Below, one piece after another: positions 1-6,336 of a stretch of DNA of 23,134 nt. Position numbers and translations under genes: made by a program. The stretch is taken from assembly GCA_038210415.1 (NCBI GenBank), contig JBBQWS010000050.1, positions 1 through 23,134 on the forward strand, written 5' to 3'. The notes under the pieces were generated by a model, which was not told where the DNA came from, did no database searches, and worked only from the letters and a program-made list of their open reading frames with translations. Position 1 is the stretch's first letter, and every line of letters starts with the position of its first letter. The stretch comes from JBBQWS01 sp038210415 (GTDB lineage Bacteria; Actinomycetota; Actinomycetes; Prado026).

Positions 1-32
1 TCCCCGCCGCGCTGGCGGAGGGCCTCGGATGA
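1..32 (+). CDS. 3' end of an upstream gene (partial)
   Basis: Frame 3 reads PAALAEGLG and then stops at 30-32, 23 nt before the next start codon. Only nine residues are visible, so no family can be assigned. The short distance to a downstream gene with a good Shine-Dalgarno would fit a same-strand upstream gene. In the related mycobacterial locus the gene here is, from memory, a zinc-dependent metalloprotease-like protein. The other two frames also close near here, so this call is weak. Confidence 0.25.
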   Translation, partial: PAALAEGLG

Positions 33-55
33 CGAATGATGAGGGAGGACCCGCG

Positions 56-214
56 ATGGCCGAGAGCTATTCGGGCGAGGCCTACTGCGTGAAGTGCAAG
101 GAGAAGCGGGAGTTCACCGGCGAGGTTGTCGTGAGCGCCTCCGGCCGCCGTATGGCTCAGGGCATCTGCCCGGTCTGCGGCACCAAGCTGAACCGGATCC
201 TCGGCAAGGCGTAG
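56..214 (+). CDS. 52-aa DUF5679-type zinc-ribbon protein
   Basis: This is a small protein with two cysteine pairs, C11-V-K-C14 and C38-P-V-C41, spaced as a treble-clef zinc ribbon. The sequence from YCVKCK through SGRRMAQGICPVCGTK to the NRILGK tail matches what I know of the actinobacterial DUF5679 family (about 50 aa), whose role is unknown. I chose the ATG at 56 because GAGGGAGG at 41-48 sits 7 nt upstream and the family starts at this point; an upstream in-frame ATG at 29 lacks such a site. A strong terminator hairpin follows at 241-276, so it is probably transcribed separately from the next gene. A protein- or nucleic-acid-binding role is inference from the fold only. Confidence 0.85.
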   Translation: MAESYSGEAYCVKCKEKREFTGEVVVSASGRRMAQGICPVCGTKLNRILGKA

Positions 215-240
215 CACTTCTGCAGCACGCACGTTGATCC

Positions 241-276
241 GAAGGGGCGGCCCCGTACGCGCGGGACCGCCCCTTC
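241..276 (+). terminator. Strong intrinsic-type hairpin after the DUF5679 gene
   Basis: The arms are 241-254 (GAAGGGGCGGCCCC) and 263-276 (GGGACCGCCCCTTC), pairing over 14 positions with one mismatch around an 8-nt loop. No U-run follows, as is common for actinobacterial terminators. It lies 26 nt after the stop codon at 214. Confidence 0.8.
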
Positions 277-408
277 GGCTTGTCGACCCGGCCGACTCGG
301 GGATAGCACACAGCGCCTGTGGAGCGTCGAAGCCGTGCACAGGACGAAATCGGGACGCTGGAGACCTACCAACGCCGGCCGCCGTCGGCCCGCCCGACCG
401 GAGGTCCC

Positions 409-1515
409 GTGCGCCCAGCCCTGAATCCCGCCCTGCGCCCGTTGTGGCGCGACGGTGACACCCTCCAGCTCGGGCTCGACCCCCGCCGCGCCGTCGTCCT
501 CGAAGGGGTGCACCCAGCCCTGGGCCGGTTCCTCACCGACCTCAACGGCCGCGACCCGTGGCCGGAGGCGGTGGCTCGGGCGGGCGACTTCGGTGTCCCG
601 GCAGCAGAGGCGGAGCGGGTCCTCTGCGTGCTCCAACGTGCCGGCGCGATCGTCGACCGGTCCCTGGACGAGTGGCATCGAGATGGGATCATCAGCACGG
701 AGCGTGACCGGCTCGCGCCGGACGTCGCCGCGTGGTCGCTGGTCGGACGCGATCCCGCGGCCGCGTCGCGAACCCTGCGGCGGCGGCGCTCCGCTCGGCT
801 GCTCGTCGTCGGGGCTGGTCGGGTGGGCGCCCAGGTCGCCCGCCTCGTCGCCGCCGCCGGCATCGGCGAGGTGACCGTGACCGACGACGGGCTCGCGCGG
901 TGGTCCGACCTGAGCCCGGGCGGGCTCGACGAGACCGCCGTGGGGCACGGCCGCGGCGCCCAGGTCCGGCGGGTGGTTGTCGGCTCCTACCCGTCGACGG
1001 CCAGGTCGCGCACTCGTCGGTCCGCCGGCACGGTCCTGACGTTGCTGTGCCCGGTCGACCGGCCGCCGGACCGATCGGTCGTGGAGCAGCACACGGCCGA
1101 CGGAACGCCGCACCTGTCCGCCGCTCTGGTCGAGAACGTCGGCACGGTCGGGCCGCTCGTGCTCCCCGGCGCGAGCCCGTGCCTCCGCTGCCTCGACCTC
1201 CACCGGGTCGACCGCGACCCGTCCTGGCCGCTTCTCGTGGCCCAGCTCACCGGCCGACCGCCGGCCGGCTTCGTGGCACCGAGCGATGTCGCACTCGCGG
1301 CCGCGGTGGCGGCGCACGCCTCGCTGGCCGCTCTCGCGTACGTCGACGCCCCGACCCGCGCACACCCGCTGCTCGGAGCTGTCGTCGAGCTCGGCCCCCG
1401 CGGCGAGGGGCCGAACCGACGCGCCTTCGGCACGCACCCGGCCTGCGGCTGCCGCTGGCTCGAGCCGGAGCCGATCGGGCAACTTCGGCCGACTGCAGAC
1501 ACAATGGGGACGTGA
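409..1515 (+). CDS. Orphan ThiF/E1-like adenylyltransferase-family protein with RRE-like N-terminus
   Basis: This is a 368-aa protein in two parts. Residues about 20-85 look like a small winged-helix fold of the PqqD/RiPP-recognition-element type (RRAVVLEGVHPALGRFL to LQRAGAIVD). Residues 130-350 form a Rossmann E1-like domain with the nucleotide loop VVGAGRVG (133-140) and a zinc site made of C258-L-R-C261 and C346-G-C348. Databases often label relatives 'TOMM leader-peptide-binding' or 'cyclodehydratase'. The segment after the glycine loop, DDGLARWSDLSPGG, is degenerate relative to active E1 enzymes, so adenylation is doubtful. I use GTG 409 because GGAGG at 400-404 precedes it and the family begins MRPALNPALRPLWR; longer in-frame starts exist upstream. 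Its stop overlaps the kinase start by 3 nt, which indicates coupling. No precursor peptide or YcaO gene is visible. The substrate is unknown. Confidence 0.8.
   Translation: MRPALNPALRPLWRDGDTLQLGLDPRRAVVLEGVHPALGRFLTDLNGRDPWPEAVARAGDFGVPAAEAERVLCVLQRAGAIVDRSLDEWHRDGIISTERDRLAPDVAAWSLVGRDPAAASRTLRRRRSARLLVVGAGRVGAQVARLVAAAGIGEVTVTDDGLARWSDLSPGGLDETAVGHGRGAQVRRVVVGSYPSTARSRTRRSAGTVLTLLCPVDRPPDRSVVEQHTADGTPHLSAALVENVGTVGPLVLPGASPCLRCLDLHRVDRDPSWPLLVAQLTGRPPAGFVAPSDVALAAAVAAHASLAALAYVDAPTRAHPLLGAVVELGPRGEGPNRRAFGTHPACGCRWLEPEPIGQLRPTADTMGT
1500..1505 (+). promoter_or_regulatory. Possible leaderless -10 (CACAAT) for the ABC1 kinase
   Basis: CACAAT lies exactly 6 nt before the GTG at 1512, the same spacing seen at several other starts in this window. 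It sits inside the 3' end of the preceding gene, and GGGGA at 1506-1510 could equally serve as a ribosome-binding site. The call is therefore tentative. Confidence 0.3.
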
Positions 1516-2822
1516 CCGACCTCCCCCGCCGTGCGGTCACCCGTACGGCGAAGCTCGCCAGTCTGCCCATCGGCTTCGCCGGGCGGACCGCGCTCGGCTT
1601 CGGCCGGCGGGTCGGCGGGCGCCCGGCCGAGCTGGTCGCAGCCGAGATCCAGATCCGCACCGCCGAGCAGCTCTTCCGCGTGCTGGGTGAGCTCAAGGGC
1701 GGGGCGATGAAGTTCGGTCAGGCGATGTCGATCTTCGAGGCCGCGCTGCCCGAGGAGCTCGCCGGGCCCTACCGCGCCACCTTGACCCGGCTCCAGGATG
1801 CCGCACCGCCGATGCCCGCGGCGACAGTGCACCGGGTCATGGGCGAGGCCTTCGGCAAACAATGGCGGCGGCGGTTCACCTCGTTCGATGACCACCCCGC
1901 CGCGTCGGCCTCGATCGGCCAGGTGCACAAGGCGGTCTGGTCGGACGGCCGCGACGTCGCAGTCAAGGTCCAGTACCCCGGAGCCGGTCCCGCCCTGACC
2001 GCCGATCTCGCCCAGATTTCCCGCCTCGGTCGGATGTTCGGCTCGCTGGTGCCCGGGATGGACGTGAAGCCGCTGCTCGCCGAGCTCCGTGAGCGCGTCA
2101 TCGAAGAGCTCGACTACCGGCTCGAGGCGAAGTCACAGGCCGCGTTCGCCGCGGCGTTCACCGACGACCCCGACTTCGTGATCCCCGGAGTGGTCCGCCA
2201 GGCCGAGAACGTCCTGATCACGGAGTGGCTCGAGGGCACGCCGCTTTCCGCGGTCATCGCCGACGGCACGGACGAGCAGCGGGACGACTGCGGCACGAAG
2301 TACCTACGGTTCCTCTTCTCCGGCCCGGCGCGGGCCGGGATGCTGCACGCCGACCCGCACCCCGGCAACTACCGCGTGGTCGCCGACGGGCGGCTCGGGA
2401 TCCTCGACTTCGGCGCGGTGGCCCACCTGCCCGACGGACTGCCGCCGTCGATCGGGCGCCTGCTCCGGGTGGCGCTGACCGGCGACGCTGCGACCGTGAT
2501 GGACGGCCTGCGCGCGGAGGGCTTCGTCAAGCCAGGGGTGAAGGTCGACGCCCAGCAGGTGCTCGACTACCTGAGCCCGTTCATCGAGCCGGCACTGGAC
2601 AACGACTTCCGGTTCGACCGGTCCTGGATGCGCGGCCAGTTCGCCCGGATCAACGACCCCCGGCAGGACAACTGGTCGATCGGCCTCAAGCTCAACCTGC
2701 CGCCGGAGTACCTGCTGGTGCACCGGGTGTGGCTCGGTGGTCTCGGCGTGCTGTGCCAGCTCGGCGCGACAGTCCCGATGCGCGGCGAGCTCGAGACCTG
2801 GCTGCCCGGCTTCGCCGGCTGA
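1512..2822 (+). CDS. ABC1/AarF (UbiB-like) atypical kinase
   Basis: This is a 436-aa protein of the ABC1 atypical kinase family. Visible signatures are the KxGQ motif KFGQ (67-70), the alanine-rich nucleotide loop in ASASIGQVHKA (131-141), the beta-3 lysine in VAVKVQYP (K152), EELDYRLEA (198-206), HADPHPGN (279-286) and the DFG motif (299-301). All key residues of the family are present, so it should bind ATP. Family members act as ATPases or kinases in quinone or lipid metabolism, and the syntenic mycobacterial gene Rv3197 has, as I recall, been linked to macrolide tolerance near whiB7. GTG 1512 overlaps the previous stop (GTGA). The frame is open further upstream, but that stretch is antisense-like low-complexity R/G/A sequence and is rejected. 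It converges with the next gene, with only 3 nt between their stop codons. Confidence 0.9.
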   Translation: MTDLPRRAVTRTAKLASLPIGFAGRTALGFGRRVGGRPAELVAAEIQIRTAEQLFRVLGELKGGAMKFGQAMSIFEAALPEELAGPYRATLTRLQDAAPPMPAATVHRVMGEAFGKQWRRRFTSFDDHPAASASIGQVHKAVWSDGRDVAVKVQYPGAGPALTADLAQISRLGRMFGSLVPGMDVKPLLAELRERVIEELDYRLEAKSQAAFAAAFTDDPDFVIPGVVRQAENVLITEWLEGTPLSAVIADGTDEQRDDCGTKYLRFLFSGPARAGMLHADPHPGNYRVVADGRLGILDFGAVAHLPDGLPPSIGRLLRVALTGDAATVMDGLRAEGFVKPGVKVDAQQVLDYLSPFIEPALDNDFRFDRSWMRGQFARINDPRQDNWSIGLKLNLPPEYLLVHRVWLGGLGVLCQLGATVPMRGELETWLPGFAG

Positions 2823-2825
2823 GCC

Positions 2826-2996
2826 TCACCACCACTCCCGGTCGAGCTTGGCCTCAATCGAGCGCAACGCCGCTCGCGCACAGGCCTCGCAGTGGTAGGT
2901 CGTCTGCCCGTCGTCGACAGCCACCGACCAGGTGAACGGCGCGGGGCCGTCACCCGGGGCAACCACCCCGCACCCGGCGCAGCTCACAGCGGTCAC
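2826..2996 (-). CDS. 56-aa zinc-ribbon protein of unknown function
   Basis: This small protein has C6-A-G-C9 and C36-E-A-C39, a conserved-looking tryptophan between them, and the C-terminal tail RSIEAKLDREWW. I know this tail from short, uncharacterised actinobacterial zinc-ribbon proteins. I prefer GTG 2996. The only longer starts are GTG or TTG codons, and the TTG at 3044 falls on the edge of a perfect terminator hairpin (3044-3080). CACGAT at 3003-3008 sits 6 nt upstream of GTG 2996, which suggests a leaderless mRNA. It is convergent with the ABC1 kinase. Function is unknown; zinc binding is inferred from the cysteine spacing. Confidence 0.7.
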   Translation of the reverse strand: MTAVSCAGCGVVAPGDGPAPFTWSVAVDDGQTTYHCEACARAALRSIEAKLDREWW

Positions 2997-3002
2997 ATCT
3001 CG

Positions 3003-3008
3003 ATCGTG
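3003..3008 (-). promoter_or_regulatory. Possible leaderless -10 (CACGAT) for the 56-aa zinc ribbon
   Basis: Read on the minus strand, CACGAT is followed by 6 nt and then GTG at 2996. It lies downstream of the terminator at 3044-3080, so the small gene would have its own promoter. There is no clear -35. Confidence 0.35.
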
Positions 3009-3043
3009 CCGCACCCGGGCCACCAGCGCGCCCACGACGCGCA

Positions 3044-3080
3044 ACCGCCCTGCCCCCGAGGGAATCGGGGGCAGGGCGGT
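3044..3080 (-). terminator. Perfect 16-bp terminator hairpin after the whiB7 transcription unit
   Basis: Arms 3044-3059 and 3065-3080 (TCGGGGGCAGGGCGGT and its complement) pair perfectly over 16 bp around a 5-nt loop. It starts 8 nt after the stop codon of the 56-aa basic protein (3088) and so closes the whiB7-side transcript. There is no long U-tract. Confidence 0.85.
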
Positions 3081-3087
3081 CAGTCAC

Positions 3088-3258
3088 TCACACCGACGCG
3101 AGGGCCAAGCGGGCCCGGTGGGCTGCCTGCTCGGCTCGACGCTGGGCCCGGCGAGCCACGACGACGCGACGCATCGCGCGGACCCGGCGGTCCTGCTCGG
3201 CCTGTTCGAGGAACTCCTGTTGTCGGACCCGAGCGAGTTCTGCGGACATGAGATTCAT
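3088..3258 (-). CDS. 56-aa basic, helical protein downstream of whiB7
   Basis: The predicted protein begins MNLMSAELARVRQQEFLEQ and continues as an uninterrupted charged, Arg/Ala-rich stretch with no helix breakers, so it is probably one long amphipathic helix. The first ATG (3258) has GGAG 7 nt upstream; a second ATG at 3249 is possible. It is 56 nt after the whiB7 stop on the same strand and is followed directly by a perfect terminator, which suggests co-transcription with whiB7. I do not recognise a family. Nucleic-acid, ribosome or membrane contact is conceivable from the charge but is not shown. Confidence 0.6.
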   Translation of the reverse strand: MNLMSAELARVRQQEFLEQAEQDRRVRAMRRVVVARRAQRRAEQAAHRARLALASV

Positions 3259-3314
3259 GGCGTTGCTCCAGTCTGGGTTCGAACGGATGAGGTGGTCCTG
3301 CGAGGTCACAGCGG

Positions 3315-3587
3315 TCACGCCGCAACCTCCTTGCGCGGGCGCCCACGGGGCCGCTTCCGCGGCACGACGACGCCGGAGACGAAGAGCTCGCCGCCCCACA
3401 CTCCCCACGGCTCACGCCGCTCGAGTGCACCCGAGATGCAGGCATCACGGACAGGGCAGCGCGTGCAGAGCGCCTTGGCGTTCTCGACGTCGGCGGGGCT
3501 CTCCGCGAAGAAGAGCTCCGGGTTCGTCGATCGACAGGGGATCGTGTCGCCGCCCCGTTCGAGTTCTTCGATCAGGGTGAGCAGCAT
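3315..3587 (-). CDS. whiB7: WhiB7 (WblC)-type redox-responsive transcription factor
   Basis: This 90-aa WhiB-family protein has four cluster-ligand cysteines, C18, C41, C44 and C50 (C-x2-C-x5-C core), the G-V-W-G-G turn at 62-66 within EPWGVWGGE, and a C-terminal AT-hook RGRPRK (81-86). The AT-hook marks the WhiB7 subtype. These proteins bind a [4Fe-4S] cluster and the housekeeping sigma factor, activate promoters with an AT-rich block upstream of -35, and control intrinsic antibiotic resistance. ATG 3587 is chosen because GGAGGTG (3594-3600) precedes it and homologs start here; the frame stays open upstream through the leader. The long leader, uORF and terminator upstream indicate attenuation control, and the promoter at 4016-4055 indicates autoregulation. 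Its position downstream of uvrD2 is as in mycobacteria. Confidence 0.95.
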   Translation of the reverse strand: MLLTLIEELERGGDTIPCRSTNPELFFAESPADVENAKALCTRCPVRDACISGALERREPWGVWGGELFVSGVVVPRKRPRGRPRKEVAA

Positions 3588-3593
3588 CCTTGT

Positions 3594-3600
3594 CACCTCC
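3594..3600 (-). promoter_or_regulatory. Strong Shine-Dalgarno fixing the whiB7 start
   Basis: GGAGGTG on the minus strand lies 6 nt before ATG 3587. It decides the start against longer in-frame versions that would run into the attenuator. Confidence 0.85.
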
Positions 3601-3602
3601 TC

Positions 3603-3619
3603 GACCTGGGTCTCAGGTC
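3603..3619 (-). other. Small hairpin just upstream of the whiB7 ribosome-binding site
   Basis: GACCTG (3614-3619 read on minus) pairs with CAGGTC (3603-3608) around AGACC. The stem is 2 nt from the Shine-Dalgarno. Its loop side repeats the GAGACCC found in the terminator loop at 3663-3697, so it could exchange partners with that structure; this is inference. Confidence 0.45.
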
Positions 3620-3652
3620 TTCTCGTTCGATTTCGGCTGGAAAACGGTGCGG

Positions 3653-3697
3653 ACAAACAGAAGAGCCGCGGATCCCGGGTCTCGGATTCCGCGGCTC
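3653..3697 (-). terminator. Attenuator (intrinsic terminator) in the whiB7 leader
   Basis: GAGCCGCGGA (3688-3697 on minus) and TCCGCGGCTC (3663-3672) form a perfect 10-bp stem with a 15-nt loop, followed at once by TTCTGTTTGT (3653-3662). The U-rich tail is unusual in this GC-rich window and makes this a convincing intrinsic terminator. It lies about 75 nt upstream of the whiB7 start and 24 nt after the uORF stop, where an attenuator would sit. Confidence 0.8.
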
Positions 3698-3707
3698 GAA
3701 GGTTCAG

Positions 3708-3730
3708 CCGGTCTGATGGGGCTAGACCGG
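3708..3730 (-). promoter_or_regulatory. Hairpin spanning the uORF stop codon (candidate pause/antiterminator arm)
   Basis: CCGGTCT (3724-3730 on minus) pairs perfectly with AGACCGG (3708-3714) around a 9-nt loop. The uORF stop TAG (3724-3722) overlaps the base of this stem, so a ribosome at the end of the uORF would melt it. This physical link between translation and leader folding is the expected logic of whiB7/wblC attenuation. Confidence 0.55.
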
Positions 3731-3955
3731 TGGACTCCAAGATCGGGTTCCGAGGTGGGAAGGATCGGTGTGGCGCAGGCCGTGGCTCGTGGGCAGCAGC
3801 GCGACTCCGGCGGTGGCGCCAAAGCCCGCAGCCGGCATGGTCACCACAGCGGCACACGCCGAACCGGTCGACGGGTAGACCATCGTGCGGGCATCGGCGA
3901 ACGAGCGCCCGACAGTGACCACGAGGGTCGCGCTGGTGTTCTTCTCGATCTCCAC
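3722..3955 (-). CDS. Leader peptide / uORF upstream of whiB7
   Basis: This 77-codon frame on the whiB7 strand begins V/MEIEKNTSATLVV and ends GTRSWSPPV, with its stop at 3722 overlapping a hairpin and 24 nt before the attenuator. GTG 3955 has GAGGTG 6 nt upstream; an in-frame GTG at 3964 is the alternative. I do not recognise the protein, and its low-complexity second half argues against an independent enzyme. Streptomyces wblC and mycobacterial whiB7 leaders are known to carry a uORF whose translation state decides read-through of a downstream terminator. Position and neighbouring structures indicate the same role here: ribosome slowing by antibiotic in the uORF would let transcription continue into whiB7. 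The start and peptide length are uncertain. Confidence 0.6.
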   Translation of the reverse strand: MEIEKNTSATLVVTVGRSFADARTMVYPSTGSACAAVVTMPAAGFGATAGVALLPTSHGLRHTDPSHLGTRSWSPPV

Positions 3956-4015
3956 GATGGTCACCTCATTCGGCTCGTCGGCGGGCAGGGACTGTTCTCA
4001 GACTCTGCGTGCGCG

Positions 4016-4055
4016 AGAGTAGCAGGGGACGAGGCCGGCGGCGCAACCTATTTTT
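4016..4055 (-). promoter_or_regulatory. whiB7 promoter with AT-rich WhiB7 box
   Basis: On the minus strand, TACTCT (4021-4016) is a good -10 and TTGCGC (4046-4041) a -35 with a 19-nt spacer, slightly long. Immediately upstream is the A/T run AAAAATA (4055-4049), out of place in this GC-rich DNA. An AT-rich block directly before -35 is the known WhiB7-responsive element, so autoregulation is likely. It lies 33 bp downstream of the uvrD2 stop and gives a leader of roughly 420 nt. Confidence 0.65.
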
Positions 4056-4088
4056 CGGTCGCTCCGGTGAACGCTGCCGGACCGTTGT

Positions 4089-6191
4089 CTACTGATCGGC
4101 AGCAGCACGCACGAGGTCAAGCACGTCGGACCCGTAGCGTTCGAGCTTGACCAACCCGACGCCGTTGATCATGGCGAGCTGCGCGACCGAGTCGGGCGCC
4201 TTCTCGGCGATGGCCTCGAGCGTGGCGTCGGTGAACACGACGTAGGCCGGAACGCCGTCGGCTCGGGCCCGCTCGAGGCGCCACGCCCGCAAGCGCTCGA
4301 ACACCGCCTCGTCGTAAGCCGGCGGGCAGTCTGGGCAACGGCCCCGGGTGCGGTCGCCCGCGGCTGTCAGCGCTTTGCCGCAGCCACCACAGACGGTGGG
4401 CAGCGGGCCACCACGCCCGCGCCGAGCTGCCTTGGGCCGGGCCGCACCAGCACGCGCCTCGTCAGGGTCTGCCGGGCGGAGGCCGTCGAGGAATCGGGAC
4501 GGGCGCCGCGAACCGCGGCCACCGGGGGCCCGCGCAGCCGACCAGGACAGGTGGACGAACTCACGGGCTCGGGTGACGCCGACGTAGAGCAGCCTCCGCT
4601 CCTCTTCCACCGCCGCCGGGGTGTCGGCGTAGGTGATCGGGAGCGTGCCCTCGACGAGCCCGATCAGGAAGACGGCGTCCCACTCCAGGCCCTTGGCCGA
4701 GTGCAGCGACGACAGAGTGACTCCCTCGACGGTGGGGGCGTGCTGAACCGCCGCACGCTCGTCGAGCTCGACGATCAGGTCGGCGAGGGTCGCCTCCGGG
4801 GTCGTCGCGGCGAACTCCTCGGCCAGCCCGATGAGGGCTGCCAACGACTCCCAGCGCTCGCGGGACGCACCGGAACCGGCAGGGGGCCTGGGCCCGTGGC
4901 CTGTGGCGGCCAGGACGGCCCGCACGTCGTCGACCAGTCCCGCCTCGCCCGTCTCGGCCCCGCGCGCGGCGCCCCGCATGAGTCGCACCGCCTCGCGCAC
5001 CTCGGGTCGTTCGAAGAAGCGCTCGGCGCCCCGCAGGACGTAAGGGATCCCGGCGTCGGCCAGAGCCTCCTCGAAGACCTCCGACTGGGCGTTGATCCGG
5101 AAGAGCACCGCGATCTCGCTGGCCGGCGTGCCGGCCGCGCGCAGGGCGGCGACGCGCGCCGCCACCGCGGCTGCCTCCGCGGGCTCGTCGGGGAAGCCGG
5201 AGAAGACCGGAACCGGGCCGCTGGGTCGCTGGGCGACCAGCTCGACCCTGGCGGCCGCAGAGGCTCCCTGTGCCCGTTTGAGCACGCCGTTGGCGAGGGC
5301 GACGACCTGCGGGGTCGAGCGGTAGTCGCGGACCAGCCGGATCTCCTCGGCCTGCGGGTAGGTGGACCGGAACCCGAGGAGGTAGGCGGGGGTGGCCCCG
5401 GTAAAGCTGTAGATGGTCTGACTGGCGTCGCCGACGACGCACAGGTCGTCGCTGTCGCCGAGCCAGAGCTGGAGCAGCGCCTGCTGGAGCGGGTTGACGT
5501 CCTGGTACTCGTCGACAACGAGGTGGCGGTACTGGCTGCGGACCTGGGCCGCGATGTCGTCACGGTCGGACAGCACACCCACGGTGAGCAGCAGCACGTC
5601 CTCGAAGTCGATCGCCCCCTTGGCCCGCTTGACCTCTTCGTACCCGGCGTAGAGCCGGCCGACCTCGGCCGGTGCGAGATCGGCGACGCCCGACCGGCCG
5701 GCCTTCGTGGCCTCGGCTGCGTAGTCGTCAGGTGCGGTGCGGGTGACCTTGGCCCACTCGATCTCGGAGGCGACGTCGCGGATGCCGGGCCCGGCGAGCA
5801 CGAGCCGGGCGCGACCGGCGGCCTCCGCGATGAAGCCACCCTTGCTGGCGGTAAGGCGGGGCAGCTCGCCGCCCACGACGCGGGGCCAGAAGTAGCTCAG
5901 CTGGCGCAGGGCGGCGCTGTGGAACGTGCGGGCCTGGACGCCCGAGGCGCCGAGCCCGCGGAGCCGGCCGCGCATCTCGCCGGCGGCTCGGGCGGTGAAC
6001 GTCACAGCCAGCACCTGCTGGGGGGCGTAGACGCCGGACCGGATGCCGTACGCGATGCGATGGGTGATCGCCCGGGTCTTGCCCGTGCCGGCCCCGGCGA
6101 GGACGCACACCGGTCCGCGCAGCGTGGTGGCGACGGCCCGCTGCTCAGGATCGAGGAGGGCGAGGACGTCGTCTGCGAGGTCGGCGGTCAT
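4089..6191 (-). CDS. uvrD2: UvrD2-type superfamily 1 DNA helicase
   Basis: This 700-aa SF1A helicase translocates 3'-5' on single-stranded DNA using ATP. Visible parts are the Q motif LDPEQRAV (13-20), Walker A AGAGTGKT (32-39), Walker B/DExx in VVDEYQDVNPLQQ, and motif VI near VGVTRAREFVHLSW. The C-terminal extension carries a tetracysteine motif (about 601-622, CGGC and CPDC) followed by an HRDC domain to residue 700. That extension is diagnostic of actinobacterial UvrD2, which is also 700 aa in M. tuberculosis, where it is essential. ATG 6191 fits the family start; an upstream in-frame extension overlaps the divergent mycoredoxin promoter and is rejected. It lies divergent to mrx1 and directly upstream of the whiB7 promoter. 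Confidence 0.93.
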   Translation of the reverse strand: MTADLADDVLALLDPEQRAVATTLRGPVCVLAGAGTGKTRAITHRIAYGIRSGVYAPQQVLAVTFTARAAGEMRGRLRGLGASGVQARTFHSAALRQLSYFWPRVVGGELPRLTASKGGFIAEAAGRARLVLAGPGIRDVASEIEWAKVTRTAPDDYAAEATKAGRSGVADLAPAEVGRLYAGYEEVKRAKGAIDFEDVLLLTVGVLSDRDDIAAQVRSQYRHLVVDEYQDVNPLQQALLQLWLGDSDDLCVVGDASQTIYSFTGATPAYLLGFRSTYPQAEEIRLVRDYRSTPQVVALANGVLKRAQGASAAARVELVAQRPSGPVPVFSGFPDEPAEAAAVAARVAALRAAGTPASEIAVLFRINAQSEVFEEALADAGIPYVLRGAERFFERPEVREAVRLMRGAARGAETGEAGLVDDVRAVLAATGHGPRPPAGSGASRERWESLAALIGLAEEFAATTPEATLADLIVELDERAAVQHAPTVEGVTLSSLHSAKGLEWDAVFLIGLVEGTLPITYADTPAAVEEERRLLYVGVTRAREFVHLSWSAARAPGGRGSRRPSRFLDGLRPADPDEARAGAARPKAARRGRGGPLPTVCGGCGKALTAAGDRTRGRCPDCPPAYDEAVFERLRAWRLERARADGVPAYVVFTDATLEAIAEKAPDSVAQLAMINGVGLVKLERYGSDVLDLVRAAADQ

Positions 6192-6264
6192 GATCCGGCC
6201 ATCTTCGCAGGCGGATCCGACATGCCGGAGACCAGCAGGCTCAACGGTGGACAGCCGGGCCTGG

Positions 6265-6291
6265 GGAACAACGCGCTCCCCTCGCGCCGTT
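6265..6291 (+). promoter_or_regulatory. Sigma-R/sigma-H-like promoter for mycoredoxin
   Basis: GGAAC at 6265-6269 and GTT(G) at 6289-6292 are separated by 19 nt. This matches the ECF sigma-R/sigma-H disulfide-stress consensus (GGAAT/C, about 18-19 nt, GTT). It lies about 45 nt upstream of the mycoredoxin start and leaves room for a 5' UTR carrying the ribosome-binding site. A thiol-redox enzyme is a typical member of that regulon. No transcript data are available here. Confidence 0.55.
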
Positions 6292-6336
6292 GGACCGGCT
6301 GCCGGACGGCAGAAAGCCAGCAGAGGAAGAGACCAC

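Noticed and set aside
732..1511. Possible 260-residue N-terminal extension of the ABC1 kinase
   Set aside because: The extension is an out-of-frame reading of the ThiF-like gene, rich in R/G/P; the family starts near the GTG at 1512.
409..2822. A RiPP (azoline) biosynthetic cluster
   Set aside because: Only the RRE/E1-like protein is present. No YcaO, dehydrogenase, precursor peptide or transporter lies nearby.
3613..3822. Second minus-strand frame in the whiB7 leader (69 codons) as the uORF
   Set aside because: It runs straight through the terminator stem, so translating it would always block the terminator; the frame ending at 3722 fits attenuation better.
3588..3857. N-terminally extended whiB7 (180 aa)
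   Set aside because: The extension crosses the attenuator hairpin, lacks similarity to WhiB proteins, and a strong Shine-Dalgarno fixes the start at 3587.
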